Below are positions 46,122 through 54,936 of a stretch of DNA of 64,000 nt, one piece after another; the stretch's first letter is position 1; each line of letters begins with the position of its first letter. The position numbers were made by a program, and so were the translations under genes. Below the pieces are notes generated by a model. That model saw only the letters and a list, made by a program, of their open reading frames with translations, was not told where the DNA came from and did not search any database. The stretch comes from Arachidicoccus sp. (lineage in GTDB: Bacteria; Bacteroidota; Bacteroidia; Chitinophagales; Chitinophagaceae), in the NCBI GenBank assembly GCA_028283605.1, contig JAPWKH010000010.1, positions 1 through 64,000 on the forward strand, in the 5' to 3' direction.

Positions 46122-46287
46122 ACGCGGCAGCGCGTGAGGGATAGTAAGGGTGCGACAGAGTGGCGGATGCGCCACGCCGGAAGCAGTGCGTAGCACCGTA
46201 GCGTAGCGAAGCCCTGCATAGCCCGACGGCAAAGCGGTGGAAGTAAGTGATGTAAAGTGTTGGAAGATACAGCGTGTGCCGACACGC
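46122..46287. repeat. GC-rich multi-hairpin intergenic island of unknown nature
   Basis: The gap between the HerA-like gene and the oxidoreductase gene (45987-46332) contains a stretch clearly GC-richer than its surroundings, with four compact perfect hairpins. These are ACGCG/CGCGT at 46122-46135, GTGGCG/CGCCAC at 46160-46175, GTGC/GCAC at 46186-46196, and GCGTGT/ACACGC at 46272-46287. It is not in a long open frame. It resembles the short structured repeats (GCGTGAGGGATAG..., ATAGCCCGACGGC...) scattered between genes in some Bacteroidota. It could be a repeat element or an RNA. Confidence 0.5.
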
Positions 46288-46332
46288 CCAAAAATAAATT
46301 ATAATTAGTTAGAAATTATTTTAAAGGAAGGA

Positions 46333-47316
46333 ATGAAGTTGAAAGTTGGCGTTTTTGGAACAGGGCATTTGGGGAAATTTCATTTGAATAATTGGAAAGA
46401 AATTCCGGATGCTGAATTGATTGGTTTTTACGACCCGGATGATAAGATTGCGAAAGAGGTGGAGCATTTATATAAGCTGAAACGGTTTTCCACGCCGGAA
46501 GCATTGATTGAAAAAGTAGATGCTGCGGATATTGTGGCGCCGACCAACCATCATTTTGCATTATGTGAACTGGCGATACGTAAAGGAAAGCATGTGTTTG
46601 TTGAAAAGCCGCTGGCTAATACTTTGGAAGAAGGCCGTAAACTGATTGCCATGATTCGCGAGGCAAATGTGAAAGTACAGGTTGGGCATGTGGAGCGGTT
46701 TAATCCTGCTTTTATTGCAGCGAAGAATTTTACTTTGAACCCGATGTTTATAGAAGTGCATCGCCTGGCGCAGTTTAATCCGCGCGGTACGGAAGTAAGC
46801 GTGATTCTGGATCTGATGATACATGATCTTGATATTATTTTGAGCATTGTGAAGAGCGATGTGAAACATATATCTGCAAGCGGTGTGGGTGTGCTAACGG
46901 ATACGCCGGATATTGCAAACGTGCGTATAGAGTTTAACAACGGATGCGTTGCCAACCTGACTGCAAGCCGCATTAGCATGAAGAAGATGCGCAAAATGCG
47001 CTTGTTTCAGAAAGATGCTTATGTGGGAATTGATTTTCTGGAAAAGAAAACAGAGATCATAAAAATGAAAGAAGATTCGGATAAAGATTCTTTTAGCTTT
47101 GATATTGATACACCGAAAGGAGAGAAAAAAACTATTGCTATTGCCAATCCGAAAATACAGGATGCGAATGCTATTAAAGAAGAACTAATTGCTTTTGTAA
47201 ATGCTGTAAAAAACAATAAACCCGTAGCCGTAAGTGAAATTGATGGATATCTTGCGATGGAAGTAGCGCATAAAATTTTGGCTAAGATAGAGAATACAGG
47301 CATTGCAGGAGCGTAA
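46333..47316 (+). CDS. Gfo/Idh/MocA-family NAD(P)-dependent oxidoreductase
   Basis: The 327-residue protein has the N-terminal Rossmann motif VGVFGTGHLGKFHL (residues ~5-18) and the family block HVFVEKPLANTLEEGRKL with the conserved EKP. A C-terminal alpha/beta domain has DLMIHDLDIILSI, carrying the catalytic His/Asp type residues. It probably oxidises or reduces a sugar or UDP-sugar derivative in the cytoplasm. It lies 40 bp before a sugar transferase gene, which supports a role in making a surface-glycan precursor (inference). Confidence 0.92.
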   Translation: MKLKVGVFGTGHLGKFHLNNWKEIPDAELIGFYDPDDKIAKEVEHLYKLKRFSTPEALIEKVDAADIVAPTNHHFALCELAIRKGKHVFVEKPLANTLEEGRKLIAMIREANVKVQVGHVERFNPAFIAAKNFTLNPMFIEVHRLAQFNPRGTEVSVILDLMIHDLDIILSIVKSDVKHISASGVGVLTDTPDIANVRIEFNNGCVANLTASRISMKKMRKMRLFQKDAYVGIDFLEKKTEIIKMKEDSDKDSFSFDIDTPKGEKKTIAIANPKIQDANAIKEELIAFVNAVKNNKPVAVSEIDGYLAMEVAHKILAKIENTGIAGA

Positions 47317-47356
47317 TTAATTCGAACCCTTAATTAAATATGACAATGCTCGATAT

Positions 47357-48796
47357 ATGAGTGGAGACTCCGCTACCATAAAATATAAATCGAAGTTTTT
47401 CTATCTCTTGGTGGATTATATTGCTGTGATTATCGTATGGATAATTATTGCGTATTTCAGAATAAATGCCATTTGGGGCAAAGCCCATTTTTGTGAATAT
47501 ATTTCTCATTTACAAATAAAATCTTTTATTCTGATTGTCGTTCTTGTGCCTTCCGGCTGGTTGTTGCTGTTTGCGCTTTCGGGCTCGTACAGAGAATCCA
47601 TATATGAAAAATCCCGGTTAAATGAGCTGGTCAAAACATTCATACAATCTTTCATCGGCTGCCTGATTTTGTTTTTCATCTATTTTTTAAAAGATAAAGA
47701 GCATTACGGCTATTATTCCAGAATATTCTTCGCGTATTGGTTTTTACAATTTGCTATTGTCTACAGTTTCCGTCTTGTGCAATTAATGATAGCAAAATCA
47801 AACATGCACGCCCAAAAATTTTATTTCAAAACCATTTTTGTAGGCAGCAACGGCAAAGCATTAAAGGCTTATAATGATCTTAAAAATTACAACCGGGTCT
47901 TGGGCTATAAAATAGTAGGATATGTAACTGCTAAAAACAATAACGGGTTTTCCTCTTTACCTCCGGAAATAGTAAATCTTGGATCTGTAGAGAACATTCT
48001 GGAAATTATAGACAAACAAAAAATACATCAGGTAATCATTGCCACAGATGAAAATGAAAATACGCTCATAAGGCCGTTGATAAACAAACTTAGCGAAAGA
48101 GATGTGATGATAAAAATTGCACCTGATAATCTCGACATCATTAAAGGTGCTGTACGTTCCGGAAATGTATTGAATGCGCCTTTTATATCTATACGTACGA
48201 ATATAATGCAAGACTGGCAATACGATGTAAAAATTGCTTTTGACAAAATCGCAGCAATTTTATCCATCATCCTTTTAAGCCCATTGATATTGTTCGTAGC
48301 GCTTCGCACAATGTTTTCTTCCAAAGGAAGTATAATATACAAACAGGAAAGAATGGGATATAAAGGAAAGCCATTTATCATGTATAAATTCCGCTCCATG
48401 TATGAGAACGCAGAACCGAACGGCCCGCAACTTACTTCAATAGACGATAAACGCGTAACCAAATGGGGTGTGATCATGCGCCGGTGGAGACTTGACGAAT
48501 TACCGCAATTTTGGAATATATTGCACGGAGATATGAGTTTTGTCGGGCCAAGGCCGGAAAGAAAATATTTCATCGATAAAATATCTGAACAAAACGAATA
48601 TTATAAATATCTCCTCAAAGTGAAGCCGGGCCTTACTTCCTGGGGAATGGTACGTTTCGGGTATGCTTCCGATATTGAAGAAATGCAGGAACGGATGAAG
48701 TACGACCTGATGTATATAGAAAACGTTTCACTATTGCTCGACTTTAAAATAATGCTTCATTCTTTAAAGATTATTTTATTGGGAAAAGGAAAATAA
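47357..48796 (+). CDS. Undecaprenyl-phosphate glycosylphosphotransferase (WcaJ/WbaP-type sugar transferase)
   Basis: The 479-residue protein has four or five N-terminal transmembrane helices (~residues 15-125) and a CoA-binding-like Rossmann segment (~145-240). The bacterial sugar transferase domain begins at about residue 290: FDKIAAILSIILLSPLILFVAL, SKGSIIYKQERMGYKGKPFIMYKFRSM, MRRWRLDELPQFWNILHGDMSFVGPRPE. It moves a sugar-1-phosphate onto undecaprenyl phosphate to start exopolysaccharide or O-antigen synthesis. No polysaccharide cluster follows, which is unusual for an initiating enzyme. Confidence 0.93.
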   Translation: MSGDSATIKYKSKFFYLLVDYIAVIIVWIIIAYFRINAIWGKAHFCEYISHLQIKSFILIVVLVPSGWLLLFALSGSYRESIYEKSRLNELVKTFIQSFIGCLILFFIYFLKDKEHYGYYSRIFFAYWFLQFAIVYSFRLVQLMIAKSNMHAQKFYFKTIFVGSNGKALKAYNDLKNYNRVLGYKIVGYVTAKNNNGFSSLPPEIVNLGSVENILEIIDKQKIHQVIIATDENENTLIRPLINKLSERDVMIKIAPDNLDIIKGAVRSGNVLNAPFISIRTNIMQDWQYDVKIAFDKIAAILSIILLSPLILFVALRTMFSSKGSIIYKQERMGYKGKPFIMYKFRSMYENAEPNGPQLTSIDDKRVTKWGVIMRRWRLDELPQFWNILHGDMSFVGPRPERKYFIDKISEQNEYYKYLLKVKPGLTSWGMVRFGYASDIEEMQERMKYDLMYIENVSLLLDFKIMLHSLKIILLGKGK

Positions 48797-48819
48797 CTTT
48801 ACGCCACAACACAGCCTTG

Positions 48820-50946
48820 ATGAAAAAATATTTTTTGTTCATTCTTCTATTTCCGGCATGGTGTTTTGCACAAGACAATGCAGCGCCTATCATTCATTAT
48901 AATATTTATGCTACGCTCAGCAGCAGCGACAAAACTATAACCGGTTTTGAAAAAATAATATATAAAAACACAAGCGATACACCTCAGTCTTTTCTTTGGC
49001 TTCGTTTAATTCCCAATGCTTATGCCAACGACAAAACAGCTTACAGCGATTATTTATTAAGAGCCGGAGATACTCGTTTTTATTTTTCCAAAGAAGAACA
49101 GAAAGGGTATATCGATCAATTCGATTTTAAACAAAATGACATTTCGCTAAAAATGGAATTTGATTCCGCAAAAAATGATATAATAAAAGTATTTCTCTCA
49201 AATCCTCTGCTACCGGGCGATTCAGCAGAAATTACAACTCCTTTTTTTGTAAAGATTCCTTATGATTTTTCAGGATTTGGATATAATGATGACGATAATA
49301 TTGAATTAACGCATTGGTTTCCGGAAGTAGTCAGTCATCAACATGTAAATTCTTTTACTTCATATCAATCTTTACGAAACGAGCATACAGATTTTGATGT
49401 AAGAATAACGCTTGACAGAAATGATTTTCGATCCAACGCGAACATATTAAATAAAAGCACTCAAGATAATAAAACAGTTATCGATTATCATTTATCCAAT
49501 GCCGAAGATTTTATCCTTAGCGAAATTCCGGAAGATAATAGTGAAGATAATGTTGCAAAAAATGCCGAAGAAAAATTCGATCAGCTTATCCCAAATTTTC
49601 TTTCAAACAAAAGGCCGGATGATCCGCAAACAACAGCATATTTTATTAATCAAAAAATAAATAGCATTGATTCGCCATTGCACAAAACGCTGCAACCCGC
49701 ATTCCTGTTCAATTTGAAAGAAACCGATAAATACAATTATCTTTCTTTTTTACCGGCATTCGGTTATAACAATTATGATAAGTTCATGGTCGGTGCAATG
49801 ATTCATAACTATCAGTTACCGTTGAATAAATTCAATTTTCTTTTGGCGCCGATGTATGCGACAAACAGCAAAAGCCTTGCAGGCGCGGCAAGAATGGAAT
49901 ACAATATTTGGAAACCCAAAGGTTGGTGGAAATTTGCAGTAAGCGGCGAGCAATATTCTACAGGAGAATTGGTTTCTTCGGAATTCGTAAACACGGAGGA
50001 TCAAAAAAACTTGTATTACCAAATGAGAAGAATTGTTCCGTCTATAAGTTATACAAAATATTACGGCGCCGATGAACCCGATAAAAAATGGAACTTTTTA
50101 TTAAGGGCATTTTTCCTGAAAGAAGAAAATTACGATACAAAAAATATTACCGATTCTACATATTCTTTTTACAAAAAATCAGCTAACTCTACAATTGTAG
50201 AATTTCAAACAACGTTCAGCAATGAACGGGTTTTATATCCTTATAAAATCAATTTTAAGGTTGATGGGAATAATGATTTTCTGCGTTTTGGGCTTACGGC
50301 AAATGGCTTTTTGAATTATGATGCTTCAGGAAAAGGTTTGAACGTAAGGTTTTTTGCAGGCAAGTTTTTTTATATGAATAATGGCGCTCATTATGGTTTA
50401 AAAAATGCCGACATGCAAAAATATACGCTTAGCCTCAGCGGTACGCGCGGCAACACAAATGCTTATCAGCCGGCTGATTTTACATATAGCAATTACTTCA
50501 TCGGCAGAAGTGAAAGCACAGGTTGGATGAGCCAGCAAATAGCCGAAAATGACGGATTTTTTAAAATAAGTACACCGGCAGAATATGCACCTGTCGGAAG
50601 CTCCGACAACTGGCTTGCCGCATTAAATTTTACTGCCGACATTCCCGATAAAATAAATCCTTTTTCTATACTGCCGTTTAAAATGCCATTACGTGTTTTT
50701 CTGGATGTAGGTACTTACAGTGCAGCTTGGGCAGACGATTATAGCGCACCTTCTGGTAAATATTTATATGACGCAGGTTTACAGGTTTCTTTATTAAGAG
50801 ATGCACTTACAGTTTATTTCCCTTTGTTGTATAGCAATGTGTATAAAGATGATTATCCTGTAAAACGCTTTGTACATACAATCCGTTTTTCTATTAACTT
50901 AGAAAATCTTAAACCAAAAGCGCTGGGTAAAATATTGCCTTTGTAA
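48820..50946 (+). CDS. M1-peptidase-like exported protein lacking the catalytic domain, with barrel-like C-terminus
   Basis: The ATG at 48820 (preferred to an in-frame TTG at 48817) starts a signal peptide (MKKYFLFILLFPAWCFAQ). Residues ~22-235 closely resemble the N-terminal beta domain of Bacteroidota M1 metallopeptidases (HYNIYATLSSSDKTITGFEKIIYKNTS, FLWLRLIPNAYANDKTAY, GDSAEITTPFFVKIP, ELTHWFPEV). The catalytic gluzincin domain with HExxH and the second Glu is absent. From about residue 300 onward the sequence looks like an outer-membrane beta-barrel (YNYLSFLPAFGYNNYDKFMVGAMI... GAARMEYNIWKP), the kind found at the end of the longer M1 proteins. It therefore looks like a peptidase with its middle removed in frame. 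It forms a tight operon with its neighbours. Confidence 0.72.
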   Translation: MKKYFLFILLFPAWCFAQDNAAPIIHYNIYATLSSSDKTITGFEKIIYKNTSDTPQSFLWLRLIPNAYANDKTAYSDYLLRAGDTRFYFSKEEQKGYIDQFDFKQNDISLKMEFDSAKNDIIKVFLSNPLLPGDSAEITTPFFVKIPYDFSGFGYNDDDNIELTHWFPEVVSHQHVNSFTSYQSLRNEHTDFDVRITLDRNDFRSNANILNKSTQDNKTVIDYHLSNAEDFILSEIPEDNSEDNVAKNAEEKFDQLIPNFLSNKRPDDPQTTAYFINQKINSIDSPLHKTLQPAFLFNLKETDKYNYLSFLPAFGYNNYDKFMVGAMIHNYQLPLNKFNFLLAPMYATNSKSLAGAARMEYNIWKPKGWWKFAVSGEQYSTGELVSSEFVNTEDQKNLYYQMRRIVPSISYTKYYGADEPDKKWNFLLRAFFLKEENYDTKNITDSTYSFYKKSANSTIVEFQTTFSNERVLYPYKINFKVDGNNDFLRFGLTANGFLNYDASGKGLNVRFFAGKFFYMNNGAHYGLKNADMQKYTLSLSGTRGNTNAYQPADFTYSNYFIGRSESTGWMSQQIAENDGFFKISTPAEYAPVGSSDNWLAALNFTADIPDKINPFSILPFKMPLRVFLDVGTYSAAWADDYSAPSGKYLYDAGLQVSLLRDALTVYFPLLYSNVYKDDYPVKRFVHTIRFSINLENLKPKALGKILPL

Positions 50947-50949
50947 ATA

Positions 50950-51867
50950 ATGATGAGCGATATAAAAATAATACCGTCCAAAAATATTGACCGTCAAAAA
51001 TGGGATGCTTGTGTAGAAAGAAATGATAACGGATTGATATATGCGCGCTCCTTTTATTTGGATACAATGTCTGAAAACTGGAGCGCAATCATAGCCGGCG
51101 ATTACGAAGTAATAATGCCTTTAACCTGGCGCAGCATGTTCGGCATAAAGTATTTATCCAAAGAAACATTTATACAACAATTGGGCATAATAGGAACCGC
51201 AGAAGAAAGTGTGATTAAAAAAATAATCGGTATCGCTTTAAAGGGATATAATTTATACGGCAGGCTGTCATTTAATTTCTCAAACAATATATCTTATCTG
51301 CACAATATAAAACCTAAAATAAATTTTATCATAGACCTGCAACAACCTTACTCTGATATTTTTAAGAGCTATACAGAATCCTTGCAGCGCAATGTACGCA
51401 GGGCAATTAAAAATGGAGTAACGATAATGCCTGCATCCAATACGGAAGCCGCGCATGCATATCGTGATTACCTTTTTACATTCATGGATATAAAACAAGT
51501 GAAGAATATTTTCAAAAGAGTAGATAAGCTAATCCAAGACAAAGCAGCCGGTAAATTTATTTTATCTAAAAAAGCTATTGACGAAAACGGCAATACATTA
51601 GCGATATGTCTTTGGCTGAAAGATAATAAACGTATCTATAATGTAATGCCCACAACATTATCTTCAGGGAAAGATAAAGTGGCAATGCCATTGCTGCTGA
51701 ACAACATCATTGAAGAACATTGTGAGCAAAAAATGTATTTCGATTTCGAGGGTTCTGAATTGCCCGGCATTAAAAAATTTTACGAAAAATTTTCACCTGT
51801 CAATCAGCCTTATTTTTTATATGAATACAACAATTTACGCTGGCCGCTCAAATTGTTGAAGAAATAA
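50950..51867 (+). CDS. FemAB/GNAT-like acyltransferase fold protein
   Basis: The 305-residue protein starts 3 bp after the previous stop. The layout fits the FemAB/GNAT-like proteins of Bacteroidota. It has an N-terminal half with RQKWDACVERNDNGLIYARSFYLD and IIAGDYEVIMPLTWR, then a C-terminal half with YSDIFKSYTESLQRNVRRAIKNGVTI and SKKAIDENGNTLAICLWLKDNKRIYNVMPTT. These transfer acyl groups to amines. The substrate is unknown. The operon with the sugar transferase suggests an envelope role (inference). Confidence 0.75.
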   Translation: MMSDIKIIPSKNIDRQKWDACVERNDNGLIYARSFYLDTMSENWSAIIAGDYEVIMPLTWRSMFGIKYLSKETFIQQLGIIGTAEESVIKKIIGIALKGYNLYGRLSFNFSNNISYLHNIKPKINFIIDLQQPYSDIFKSYTESLQRNVRRAIKNGVTIMPASNTEAAHAYRDYLFTFMDIKQVKNIFKRVDKLIQDKAAGKFILSKKAIDENGNTLAICLWLKDNKRIYNVMPTTLSSGKDKVAMPLLLNNIIEEHCEQKMYFDFEGSELPGIKKFYEKFSPVNQPYFLYEYNNLRWPLKLLKK

Positions 51868-51929
51868 TATTTATTTGCAGCTGTTTGGCAAAACCGAACA
51901 GAATAATTTTTTAAAAAAATAATACACGA

Positions 51930-52820
51930 ATGAAACATGCATACGTTTTTCCCGGGCAAGGCGCGCAATTCAGCGGCATGGGGAAAAAATTATATGATGA
52001 GAATGATATTGCAAAAAACTTATTTGAACAGGCAAATGAGATACTCGGATTCCGGATTACCGATATAATGTTTTTCGGAACCGATGAAGAATTAAAGCAA
52101 ACTGAGGTTACACAACCTGCAATTTTCCTGCATTCTGTAATTGCATTTAAAACACTGCCGGATGCAAATCCCAATATGGTTGCCGGTCATTCTTTGGGCG
52201 AATTTTCAGCGCTTGTTGCCAATAATACATTGATTTTTGAAGATGCTTTAAAGTTGGTAAGCATTCGTGCAAAAGCCATGCAAAGCGCATGTGAAACAAA
52301 CCCATCTGCAATGGCTGCCATTCTTGGCCTTGCCGATGAAAAAGTAGAAGAGATATGCGCTTCAATAGAAAAAGAGACAGGAGAAATTGTTGTGCCGGCA
52401 AATTATAATTGCCCTGGACAACTTGTAATCAGTGGTACGATTCAGGGAATTAATATTGCTTGCGAAACGCTAAAATCTGCCGGAGCAAAACGCGCTTTGG
52501 TGTTGCCGGTGAGCGGTGCTTTTCATTCCCCGCTTATGCAGCCGGCAAAAGAAGAATTGGCTGCTGCTATCAATAGCACAGCATTCAGCGAACCTGTTGC
52601 ACCTGTATATCAAAATGTAGTGGCACAAGCTGTACTTAATCCTGATGAGATTAAAGAAAACCTGATTGCACAACTTACCGGCGCTGTAAAATGGACACAA
52701 TGCACACAAGCTATGATTGCTGACGGCGCAACAAACTTTACTGAATGCGGGCCGGGAAAAGTATTGCAAAGCTTAATATTAAAAATTAATAAAGACGCTG
52801 TTGTAAATGGAGTTAGCTAA
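51930..52820 (+). CDS. fabD: Malonyl-CoA:ACP transacylase
   Basis: The 296-residue protein is a complete FabD, which loads malonate onto acyl carrier protein for fatty acid synthesis. The motifs are FPGQGAQFSGMGKKL near the N-terminus and the nucleophile Ser88 in VAGHSLGEFSAL. PVSGAFHSPLMQPA carries the catalytic His, and NFTECGPGKVLQSLI lies near the end. No other fab genes adjoin it. It sits in a run of plus-strand envelope and housekeeping genes. Confidence 0.97.
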   Translation: MKHAYVFPGQGAQFSGMGKKLYDENDIAKNLFEQANEILGFRITDIMFFGTDEELKQTEVTQPAIFLHSVIAFKTLPDANPNMVAGHSLGEFSALVANNTLIFEDALKLVSIRAKAMQSACETNPSAMAAILGLADEKVEEICASIEKETGEIVVPANYNCPGQLVISGTIQGINIACETLKSAGAKRALVLPVSGAFHSPLMQPAKEELAAAINSTAFSEPVAPVYQNVVAQAVLNPDEIKENLIAQLTGAVKWTQCTQAMIADGATNFTECGPGKVLQSLILKINKDAVVNGVS

Positions 52821-52879
52821 TCGATATACCTACTCTTCAAATATTTATTGCTTTAATATAATTATTATTGGCGGTTGCT

Positions 52880-52945
52880 ATTTTCTTTGTAATGACCAAT
52901 GGTAGAGTTCGCGTTATTGCGAACGCAATGAAGCAATATCAATTT
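52880..52945. repeat. Dispersed-repeat-like remnant before the thioredoxin gene
   Basis: TTCGCGTTATTGCGAACGCA (about 52908-52927) followed by ATGAAGCAAT has a 6-bp hairpin (GTTCGC / GCGAAC, 52907-52912 with 52919-52924). It resembles the ATTGCGAACGAAGCAAT type of intergenic dispersed repeat. Confidence 0.35.
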
Positions 52946-52974
52946 AGATACTTAAATGCTATTAATTGTTTTTG

Positions 52975-53283
52975 ATGGAAATGAAAATAGATATAGATAA
53001 TCCCATTCGACCGGTTCTGCTTGAATTTTTTGCAGATTGGTGTATGCCTTGCAAAACACTTTCGCCAATTATTGATAAAATAGAAAATAAAGTAAATAGC
53101 TTAATCGATGTAAAGAAAATTAATATTGACAAAGAGAAAAATTTAACGGCTGAATTTTATATACAAAGTGTACCCACGCTGATATTATTAGATAATAACG
53201 GAGAAATTTTTTGGAGGTTTGCCGGCGTAACAACGGAACTTGAAATTATAAAACAAATACACAGTTTACTTTTTGAAATGTAA
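52975..53283 (+). CDS. Thioredoxin-family protein
   Basis: From the ATG at 52975 the protein is 102 residues; an in-frame TTG at 52966 is less likely. It has a thioredoxin fold with the redox pair in FADWCMPCKTLSPI (residues ~19-32) and the cis-Pro loop in IQSVPTLILLDNNGE. The WCMPC active site differs from the canonical WCGPC. No signal peptide is visible, so it acts in the cytoplasm as a general disulfide reductase. A very strong terminator follows. Confidence 0.92.
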   Translation: MEMKIDIDNPIRPVLLEFFADWCMPCKTLSPIIDKIENKVNSLIDVKKINIDKEKNLTAEFYIQSVPTLILLDNNGEIFWRFAGVTTELEIIKQIHSLLFEM

Positions 53284-53295
53284 ACCGCCTAAATG

Positions 53296-53332
53296 CAAAA
53301 GTACCTGAGTAAAATTTACTCAGGTACTTTTG
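53296..53332 (+). terminator. Bidirectional terminator between thioredoxin and DUF4907 genes
   Basis: A near-perfect palindrome of 18-bp arms (53296-53313 with 53315-53332) includes AAAAGTACCTGAGTAAA. It lies between two convergent genes and can end both transcripts. Confidence 0.9.
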
Positions 53333-53354
53333 GTTTATATTAATTTCTTAAATT

Positions 53355-53711
53355 TTATTTATAACGAACAGCTGCTTGTATAAGTTCCAATGAATCGACA
53401 GAAGGTATTTTTTTCTTTTTGATTTTTTGAATCATTATGTTTCCTGTTTTTTTTGCATCTTCCTCTGTAAGAAATACACGTTTTCCGGAAATAGACGGCA
53501 CCTGATCCTGATGAATGAAAACTTTATCTCCTAGAAAAATATCATATCCCCAACCATCTCGCACCTGATAAGTCTTTAAGCTTAGCAAATACAATGTGTC
53601 TTTCCCGACTATCTTCATTACAGGATGCGAAACACTGTTTTTACAAGAATATCCGATTGAAATAATAAATATAAGAACTACTGTTTCAAATAGGTAATAT
53701 CTCAATCTCAC
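53355..53711 (-). CDS. DUF4907-like lipoprotein
   Basis: The 118-residue protein has a membrane-anchor/lipoprotein N-terminus (IGYSC, Cys about residue 23). The body YQVRDGWGYDIFLGDKVFIHQDQVPSISGKRVFLTEEDA matches DUF4907, a small Bacteroidota family of unknown function. It starts 1 bp after the Kelch gene stop and is surely co-transcribed with it. The pair is often seen together in this phylum (recalled, not checked here). Confidence 0.8.
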   Translation of the reverse strand: MRLRYYLFETVVLIFIISIGYSCKNSVSHPVMKIVGKDTLYLLSLKTYQVRDGWGYDIFLGDKVFIHQDQVPSISGKRVFLTEEDAKKTGNIMIQKIKKKKIPSVDSLELIQAAVRYK

Positions 53712-53712
53712 A

Positions 53713-54780
53713 CTAATTGTTAGAATTTAAATCCTGATTTGGAAAATACTCATCAAAGCCTCCGTATGCAGGCGCTCCGCCGCTCCAGCCGGTTCCAACA
53801 AATCCTCTGCCCAATATAGAAAACCCTACAGCTCCCCAACGCGCACTTCTGTTATCGGAAGTATAGCTGCTTCTTTGGTCCCATGTATCATTATAAGGAT
53901 CGTAAGCCCATGTAGTGCCGTTCGGGCTGCCGCCGTTTGAAGTAGAACCGAGCATATAATAAACATTAGAGCCCATTACCAAAGTAACAGCGTCCAACCT
54001 TCTTATATTACTCCAGTCATCATCGTAAGATGAATCTGTGGCATTCCATATTTGCCTTTTCCTTTCCCAAGTAGAAGTGGCAGGATTAAATGCAAAGAAA
54101 TATGGAGAAAGCGAACCTGAAGAATTTAATCCCCCTAATACATATCCTTTTCCGTCAAATGTAAATGCAGATGCGCCGTAGCGTTTATCATTCGGCAACC
54201 CTTCTTCCTGAGACCAACTACCGGTTGCCGGATTGAAGGAATACATATCTAAATAAAGTATAGATCCGTTTGATGATTGTCCTGTCAGCACATATCCTTT
54301 ATTATTTACGGAAAATGCAGTAGCTCTTGCACGCGCATCGCCGGGGAAATCCGGAATTTGCCCGGCTGCGGACCATGTATCGGTGGCAGCATCATAGGCA
54401 TAGAAATCTTTAAAATAAATACCGCTGTTTTCTGCGTATGTGCCTGTACCGGTTCCCACATATCCTTTTCCTCCGATGGAAAAAGCAACCGCTTGCTGGC
54501 GGCCCACAGGAATGGAAGCAATGCTTGTCCATCCGTTACCGTTGAATTTCCAGAAATCTTTTAATGGCGCATCATAATTATCTCCGTCATTTCCTGTTCC
54601 AACATAAGCTACCGAATCACCAATAGTAAAAGATACTGCATAGAACCTTCCGTAGCCGGGCAATTCTGCACTCGTTATCCAGTTACCTTCAGATGTGTTG
54701 TTGTCAGAAGAGGAACCGTTACATGACCCCAATAAAAATGCTGCACAAGCCATTAAAACAATAAAATTCAATTTCTTCAT
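53713..54780 (-). CDS. Kelch-repeat beta-propeller lipoprotein
   Basis: The 355-residue protein has a lipoprotein signal (LLGSC, Cys about residue 20) and then six Kelch-type blades, each with a GYV.GG/GTG-like turn and an aromatic W such as TDTWSAAGQIP, TGSWSQEEGLP and NDTWDQRSS. It is a complete beta-propeller without a recognisable catalytic site, so it probably binds a surface ligand or partner. Its promoter lies about 112 bp upstream and carries a 17-bp sequence identical to that before the DUF4270 gene. Confidence 0.88.
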   Translation of the reverse strand: MKKLNFIVLMACAAFLLGSCNGSSSDNNTSEGNWITSAELPGYGRFYAVSFTIGDSVAYVGTGNDGDNYDAPLKDFWKFNGNGWTSIASIPVGRQQAVAFSIGGKGYVGTGTGTYAENSGIYFKDFYAYDAATDTWSAAGQIPDFPGDARARATAFSVNNKGYVLTGQSSNGSILYLDMYSFNPATGSWSQEEGLPNDKRYGASAFTFDGKGYVLGGLNSSGSLSPYFFAFNPATSTWERKRQIWNATDSSYDDDWSNIRRLDAVTLVMGSNVYYMLGSTSNGGSPNGTTWAYDPYNDTWDQRSSYTSDNRSARWGAVGFSILGRGFVGTGWSGGAPAYGGFDEYFPNQDLNSNN

Positions 54781-54898
54781 AAAGAATATTATGTGGTGAT
54801 AGTTTTTAAGTGTGTGAAAGTATCAGTTGATATGTGCTTTAATTAGTTAAAATGGATTTTCGCCATATAATTATAGACTATCCGTTTATTTTTGCCGA

Positions 54899-54906
54899 CA
54901 AATGTA
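54899..54906 (-). promoter_or_regulatory. -7 promoter for the Kelch/DUF4907 operon, sharing a 17-bp sequence
   Basis: On the minus strand TACATTTG (54906 to 54899) matches TAnnTTTG. It lies inside the 17-mer GTACATTTGTCGGCAAA (54907 to 54891), which also occurs on the plus strand at 55719-55735. Confidence 0.65.
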
Positions 54907-54936
54907 CTATTTATATAGCCAAATAAACAAATAATA

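Noticed and set aside
46013-46291. A 92-codon minus-strand open frame across the GC-rich island
   Set aside because: It covers the hairpin series, has no recognisable domain and includes Cys/Arg-rich runs typical of translated structured DNA.
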